Positions 59,912 to 64,000 of a DNA stretch of 64,000 nt are shown in pieces. Numbering within the stretch: the stretch's first letter is position 1; each line of letters opens with the position of its first letter. Made by a program: the position numbers and the translations under genes. The notes under the pieces were generated by a model, which ran no database searches, was not told the DNA's origin, and saw only the letters and a list, made by a program, of their open reading frames with translations. The stretch comes from Bacteroidota bacterium (GTDB taxonomy: Bacteria; Bacteroidota; Rhodothermia; Rhodothermales; JANQRZ01): NCBI GenBank assembly GCA_038746285.1, contig JBCDKT010000005.1:48663-112662 (forward strand), given 5' to 3'.

Positions 59912-61246
59912 ATGCGACTCCTGCCGCTCGCTTTCGCCTTGCTCCTGCTCCCAGTTCCTGCCCTCGCGCAGCCTGCCGACACCGCCTTTGTCGCCCGCGC
60001 CGAGATGCTCGTTGACGCGCTTCTGGCAGGCGACACCGAGACGGTCGCGGCCGACTTCAACGAGCAGATGCACACAGCCCTGCCGCCCGAGCGTCTCGCC
60101 ACGCTCGGCCCGACACTCCAGGCACAGCTCGGGGTGCGGCAGGAGCGACTCGGTGCCCGCGTCGAGCCAGGGCCGGTCACGACGGTTGTAGTGACGGAGC
60201 GCTTCGAGCGGGCGACGGTGGACGTGCGCGTGTCGTTCGACGCTGAGGGGAAGGTGGCCGGACTCTTCGTCCGACCCGTACCGCCGGAGGAGGCGGCAGA
60301 GGTGGAGCCAAGCGCGCTGCCGCCCTACGCGGACGAAACGGCGTATCGGTCCGAAGACGTGACCGTCGATGCGGGCGTCGGACTGCCGCTCGGCGGAACG
60401 CTGCTCGTGCCCGAGTCGGACGCGCCCGTGCCGGGTGTCGTGCTCGTCCACGGCTCCGGGCCGAGCGACCGCGACGGGACCGTCGGGCCGAACAAACCGC
60501 TCCGTGACCTCGCCGTCGGGTCTGCGAGCGATGGTGTCGCCGTGCTCCGGTTCGAGAAGCGGACGAAGGCGCATCCCGAGGCGTTCGCCGGCGGAACGTA
60601 CACCGTCTTCGATGAGAGCATCGAGGACGCGCTCACCGCGCTCGACCTGCTCCGCGGGCACCCGGACGTGGACCCGGAGCGGCTGTTCGTGGCCGGGCAC
60701 AGCCTCGGGGGTATGCTCGCGCCACGTACCGCTCGGTCTGCTGCCGAGCGTGGGGTGCCGGTCGCAGGCTACGTCGTGCTCGCCGGCGGGGCGCGCCCGC
60801 TCGAAGACATCGTCGAGGACCAACTCGACTACCTCGACGGCGTCGCGCCCGACGCGGACGGTCAGCGCGCCACCATCCGCAAAGCCCTCGCCGCCGTCCG
60901 CGCCCTCGCTCCGGCCGACAGCGCCTCGACCGAACCTATCCTCGGCGCGCCGCCGGCCTACTGGCTCGACCTCCGCGCTCACGCGCCGGCCACGCTCGCG
61001 GCCGACCTCGGCGTGCCCGTGCTCGTCGTTCACGGCGGGCGCGACTACCAAGTGCCCGACGCCGACTTCGCCGTGTGGCAGGATGCGCTCGCCGATGCGC
61101 CGCACGCTACGCTCCGGCGCTACCCGTCGCTCAACCACCTTCTCGTTTCGGGCGAGGGACCGAGTGCGCCCGCCGAGTACGAGCAGCCGGGCTTCGTGGA
61201 CGCCACGCTCGTCGGTGAGACGGCCGAGTGGATCCGCAGCCAGTAG
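59912..61246 (+). CDS. Secreted alpha/beta hydrolase with N-terminal DUF3887-like domain
   Basis: 444 residues from the ATG at 59912. Signal peptide (RLLPLAFALLLLPVPALA). Residues ~30-125 resemble DUF3887 (FVARAEMLVDALLAGDTETV then RVSFDAEGKVAGLFVRP). The hydrolase follows: oxyanion region VLVHGSGPSDRDGTVG, nucleophile elbow GHSLGG, Asp in VVHGGRDYQVPDADF, and His in RRYPSLNHLL. Prolyl-oligopeptidase-like or esterase activity. It follows the [2Fe-2S] gene by 62 nt, a gap containing the hairpin ACCTTT-TCGAG-AAAGGT, so membership of the B12 transcript is uncertain. Confidence 0.85.
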   Translation: MRLLPLAFALLLLPVPALAQPADTAFVARAEMLVDALLAGDTETVAADFNEQMHTALPPERLATLGPTLQAQLGVRQERLGARVEPGPVTTVVVTERFERATVDVRVSFDAEGKVAGLFVRPVPPEEAAEVEPSALPPYADETAYRSEDVTVDAGVGLPLGGTLLVPESDAPVPGVVLVHGSGPSDRDGTVGPNKPLRDLAVGSASDGVAVLRFEKRTKAHPEAFAGGTYTVFDESIEDALTALDLLRGHPDVDPERLFVAGHSLGGMLAPRTARSAAERGVPVAGYVVLAGGARPLEDIVEDQLDYLDGVAPDADGQRATIRKALAAVRALAPADSASTEPILGAPPAYWLDLRAHAPATLAADLGVPVLVVHGGRDYQVPDADFAVWQDALADAPHATLRRYPSLNHLLVSGEGPSAPAEYEQPGFVDATLVGETAEWIRSQ

Positions 61247-61393
61247 CGGCAGACTCCGCGTGATCTTCGCACGCACCGGGGAGCCATCGCCGGGGCCGAC
61301 GGTACACGGTGCACCCCACCCACCGGGCGGCTCGGCGAGTCCGGGTCGCCCGCCCTTTTTTGTCGCCTCCGCGCTCACCGAACGCGTTTCGCC

Positions 61394-63241
61394 ATGCAGC
61401 AGCAGAACCTCCGCAACGTCGCCATCGTCGCCCACGTCGACCACGGCAAGACCACCCTCGTCGATGCCCTCCTGTGGCAGAGCGGCACCTTCCGCGACAA
61501 CGAGACCGTCAACGAGCGCGTGATGGACTCGATGGACCTCGAGCGCGAGAAGGGCATCACGATCATGGCGAAGAACACCGCCATCCGCCACACGGCCGCC
61601 GACGGGACCGATGTCAAGATCAACATCGTCGACACGCCGGGCCACGCCGACTTCGGGGGCGAGGTCGAGCGGACGCTGCGGATGGTCGACGGCATCATGC
61701 TGCTTGTGGACGCCGCCGAGGGGCCGCTGCCGCAGACGCGGTTTGTGCTCTCGAAAGCGCTCGCGCTTGGCCTCCCCGCGATCGTGGTCATCAACAAGAT
61801 CGACCGCCAGGACGCCCGGCCCGAGGACGTGCTCAACGAGGTCTACGACCTCTTCATCGACCTCGACGCGGGCGACGAGCAGATCGACTTCCCCGTCCTC
61901 TACGCCGTCGCCAGAGACGGCCAGTGCACGACCGACCTCGGCGAGCCGCTGACCAACCTCGACCCGCTCGTCGCGGCGATCATCGGCACCGTGCCCGCGC
62001 CGGAGGGCGACCCCGACGGATCGCTGCAAGTCCTCGTCACTGATGTCAAGCCCGACGCCTACCTCGGCCCGATTGCCCGCGGCCGCGTCGTCCAGGGTAC
62101 GCTGCGCGAGCGGCAGCACGTCGCCCTCTGCCACCGCGACGGCTCGACTGAGACGAAGCAGGTGACGGCGCTCTTCGTCAACGAAGGCCTCGACCGTGCC
62201 GAGGCCACCGAGGCCGGGCCGGGCGAGGTCGTGGAGGTCGCGGGCATGGGCGGGATCGGACTCGGCGAGAGCCTGGCCGACGCCGAGGCCCCGCAGCCGC
62301 TGAGGCCCCTCCGCGTCGACGAGCCGACGCTCTCGATGGAGTTCCGCGTCAACGACTCGCCGTTTGCCGGGCGCGATGGCAAGTACGTCACCTCCCGCAA
62401 CCTCCGCGACCGCCTCTTCAAAGAGGTCGAGACGAACCTCGCGATGCGGGTCGAGGAGACCGAGAGCCCGGACCGCTACCTCGTCTTCGGGCGCGGCGAA
62501 CTCCAGATGGCGATCCTCATCGAGCAGATGCGCCGCGAAGGGTACGAGTTCGCCGTCGGCATGCCGCAGGTGATCGTCAAAGAGATCGACGGCAAGCGCC
62601 ACGAGCCATTCGAGACCGCGACGATTGACGTGCCCGAGGAGTACATGGGCGTGGTCATCGAGAAGCTCGGGATGCGGAAGGGGCAGATGACGAAGATGAT
62701 CAACCACGGCACGGGCCGCGTCCGCCTCGAGTTCGAGATCCCGAGCCGCGGGCTGATCGGCTACCGGACGGAGTTCCTGACCGACACGAAGGGGACCGGT
62801 CTCCTCACGCACCTCTTCCTCGCCTTCCGCCCGTGGGCCGGCCCGATCAAGCACCGCGCCACGGGTGCGCTCGTTTCCGACCGCGCAGGCAAGGCGACGC
62901 CCTACGCCATTGTCGGCCTGCAGGAGCGCGGCGAGCTGTTCGTCGGGCCGCAGGACGAGGTCTACGACGGGATGCTGATCGGCGAGAACAGCCGCGACCA
63001 GGACCTCGAGGCCAACATCACGAAGGAGAAGAAGCTCACCAACCACCGCGCCGCCGCCGCCGACAACTTCGAGAAGCTGACCCCGCCGCGTCGGATGAGC
63101 CTGGAGGAAGCCATCGAGTTCATCCGCGAGGACGAGCTGATCGAGATCACCCCGGGTGCATTCCGCCTGCGCAAGCGCTACCTCAACACGCACGACCGCA
63201 AGCGCGCCACGATGCAGCAAAAGGCCGAGGCAGCGGCATAA
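61394..63241 (+). CDS. typA: Translational GTPase TypA/BipA
   Basis: 615 residues. Ribosome-associated GTPase of the EF-G family. G1 [15 protein letters not shown], switch I region [19 protein letters not shown]3 [19 protein letters not shown]4 VINKIDRQ, followed by domain II and the TypA-type C-terminal domains ([33 protein letters not shown]). Full length. It starts 147 nt after the hydrolase stop. Confidence 0.98.
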   Translation: MQQQNLRNVAIVAHVDHGKTTLVDALLWQSGTFRDNETVNERVMDSMDLEREKGITIMAKNTAIRHTAADGTDVKINIVDTPGHADFGGEVERTLRMVDGIMLLVDAAEGPLPQTRFVLSKALALGLPAIVVINKIDRQDARPEDVLNEVYDLFIDLDAGDEQIDFPVLYAVARDGQCTTDLGEPLTNLDPLVAAIIGTVPAPEGDPDGSLQVLVTDVKPDAYLGPIARGRVVQGTLRERQHVALCHRDGSTETKQVTALFVNEGLDRAEATEAGPGEVVEVAGMGGIGLGESLADAEAPQPLRPLRVDEPTLSMEFRVNDSPFAGRDGKYVTSRNLRDRLFKEVETNLAMRVEETESPDRYLVFGRGELQMAILIEQMRREGYEFAVGMPQVIVKEIDGKRHEPFETATIDVPEEYMGVVIEKLGMRKGQMTKMINHGTGRVRLEFEIPSRGLIGYRTEFLTDTKGTGLLTHLFLAFRPWAGPIKHRATGALVSDRAGKATPYAIVGLQERGELFVGPQDEVYDGMLIGENSRDQDLEANITKEKKLTNHRAAAADNFEKLTPPRRMSLEEAIEFIREDELIEITPGAFRLRKRYLNTHDRKRATMQQKAEAAA

Positions 63242-63254
63242 GATCGAGCGGCGC

Positions 63255-63488
63255 ATGAACCGATTGGCCCAGTCGTGGTTGGAGGAGGCAGCACAGCCTT
63301 TCCAGGCCTACCGAGCCAAGCGTTCCATGTCAAAGACTCGCCGTACCGTCAAGAACTCGAAAAAGACCGGAGCGGTGAGCCGCAGCAAGGCGCTCGCCGC
63401 CGCAAAGACCGTCAAAGCGCGCCGGGCGGGCAATGATGAGGCGGCGCTGCGGGTGTATGAGAGCGCTCCGTACTTGGTCAAGAAGTAA
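63255..63488 (+). CDS. Small basic protein paired with a TIR-like gene
   Basis: 77 residues from the ATG at 63255, or 53 from the ATG at 63327 (SKTRRTVKNSKKTGAVSRSK). The longer form adds NRLAQSWLEEAAQPFQAYRA. Very basic, with Lys/Arg-rich first half and a more balanced end (NDEAALRVYESAPYLVKK). No known family. The stop is 3 nt before the TIR-like start, so the two are one transcription unit and may be a functional pair (for example a small partner and an effector). Confidence 0.55.
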   Translation: MNRLAQSWLEEAAQPFQAYRAKRSMSKTRRTVKNSKKTGAVSRSKALAAAKTVKARRAGNDEAALRVYESAPYLVKK

Positions 63489-63491
63489 CCG

Positions 63492-63872
63492 ATGTCCGGC
63501 GGCCTCTACGATCAGAGCGTCTTCGTAAACGCCCCCTTCGACCCAGACTACGCGCCGCTCTTCGACGCGGTCATTTTTGCGATCCACGATTGCGGCTTCG
63601 TGGCACGGTGCGCACTCGAAGAGGACGACAGCGCGCAGGTCCGGGTAGAGAAAATCTACAGCATCATCGCAGAGTGCCGACTCAGCATTCACGATGTATC
63701 ACGGACGGAGCTTGACGCCGACCTCGGCCTGCCGAGGTTCAACATGCCGCTGGAACTCGGCATCGTCCTCGGTGCCCGGCGGTTCGGGCGGGGGCGGCAG
63801 AAAGAGAAGCGGTGCCTGATTCTGGACCGCGAGCGGTTCCGCTACCGGGCCTACCTCTCATACCACCTCTGA
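63492..63872 (+). pseudogene. TIR/deoxyribosyltransferase-like nucleotide-processing protein, C-terminally truncated
   Basis: 126 residues: QSVFVNAPFDPDYAPLFDAV, CGFVARCALEEDDSAQVRVEKIY, IIAECRLSIHDVSRTELDAD, LPRFNMPLELGIVLGARRFG, then KRCLILDRERFRYRAYLS. This matches a family of uncharacterised ~170-residue proteins with a TIR-like/nucleoside-deoxyribosyltransferase-like Rossmannoid fold, as I recall it. Related folds act as effectors in anti-phage systems. In the family the sequence normally continues as a ~50-residue C-terminal part with DIAGQD-type wording. Here it departs after AYLS and ends YHL at 63872, next to a palindromic repeat, so I score it as truncated. Enzymatic residues up to that point are intact, so partial function is possible. 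Confidence 0.6.
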
Positions 63873-63897
63873 GGATTGTTGCCTCACTCTCATGTCA

Positions 63898-63972
63898 TGC
63901 CCGCGCAGGCGGGCATCCATCAGGCGGCGGCGCTTCACACAGGGGGGTGCATGGGTCCCCGCCTGCGCGGGG
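63898..63972. repeat. Paired palindromes at the right edge
   Basis: TGCCCGC-GCAG-GCGGGCA (63898-63915) and CCCCGC-CTGC-GCGGGG (63957-63972) face each other across a 40-nt spacer and are of the CCCGCGCAGGCGGG type of dispersed repeats. Outer flanks GGATTGTTGCCTCAC (63873 region) and the complement of the last bases of the window (GGATAGTGTCTCAC) are imperfect inverted copies, so this could be one end-to-end element just after the truncated TIR-like gene. Confidence 0.6.
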
Positions 63973-64000
63973 ACGACCTCGTATAGGTGAGACACTATCC

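Noticed and set aside
59798..63256. A 1152-codon open frame on the minus strand opposite the hydrolase and typA genes
   Set aside because: It is antisense to two strongly supported genes and its translation is Arg/Asp/His/Val-rich low-complexity sequence, as expected from GC-rich third-position shadows.
23703..63972. The inverted repeats at 23703 and 63898 as insertion sequences
   Set aside because: No transposase frame lies between or beside the arms within the window; they are short non-coding palindromes.

Overview
The window is GC-rich bacterial DNA with dense genes. It most resembles the Rhodothermota (Rhodothermales, Salinibacter/Rubricoccaceae-like). The reasons are: an alternative complex III tail leading straight into a caa3 oxidase cluster of the kind known from Rhodothermus; Bacteroidota-type secreted proteins ending in type IX secretion (T9SS) sorting domains; TonB-dependent receptors with carboxypeptidase-like N-terminal domains; DUF4856, DUF3109 and a DUF3822-like gene beside rsmD; and bshA for bacillithiol. 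The assignment is inferred from gene content; no 16S rRNA or tRNA gene was recognised here.

Layout. 1-7330 is respiratory: the end of actF, a probable single-helix ACIII subunit, a SCO copper chaperone, and caa3 cytochrome oxidase subunits II, I, III and IV. 7413-16815 is mixed: metF, a decayed DUF433/DUF5615 toxin-antitoxin pair, a kinase-fold protein downstream of bshA, two outer-membrane barrels, a BaeRF-type protein, a lipoprotein phosphodiesterase and a SleB-like hydrolase. 17152-20101 has pdxB converging on pdxJ-era. 20320-34096 is mostly housekeeping: a DUF3822-like gene, rsmD, a Na/Pi transporter, ruvB, DUF3109, rpoN, DinB, gcvP, rnc and an aldehyde dehydrogenase. 34237-36886 has a beta-CASP hydrolase and a TetR/DUF4345 cassette that looks acquired.

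36999-51909 holds two adjacent minus-strand TonB-receptor operons probably devoted to metal (iron) acquisition. One is imelysin, di-haem oxidoreductase, imelysin-like, HTTM and receptor. The other is small lipoprotein, receptor, DUF4856, glycosyltransferase and FAD oxidoreductase, preceded by a 17-bp palindrome.

53269-61246 contains a T9SS 5'-nucleotidase. Divergent from it is a B12 (cobalamin) riboswitch with a sigma70-like promoter and an intrinsic terminator. It controls a BtuB-like receptor, a secreted beta-propeller that could be a BtuG analogue, and a tiny [2Fe-2S] protein. An alpha/beta hydrolase and typA follow. The right edge has a truncated TIR/deoxyribosyltransferase-like gene abutting a palindromic repeat.

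The most notable points are the B12 riboswitch whose variable loop has taken up a dispersed hairpin repeat; the B12-controlled receptor plus T9SS beta-propeller; the TetR cassette flanked by 31-bp direct repeats made from a receptor gene's 3' end; and several families of intergenic palindromes scattered through the window.
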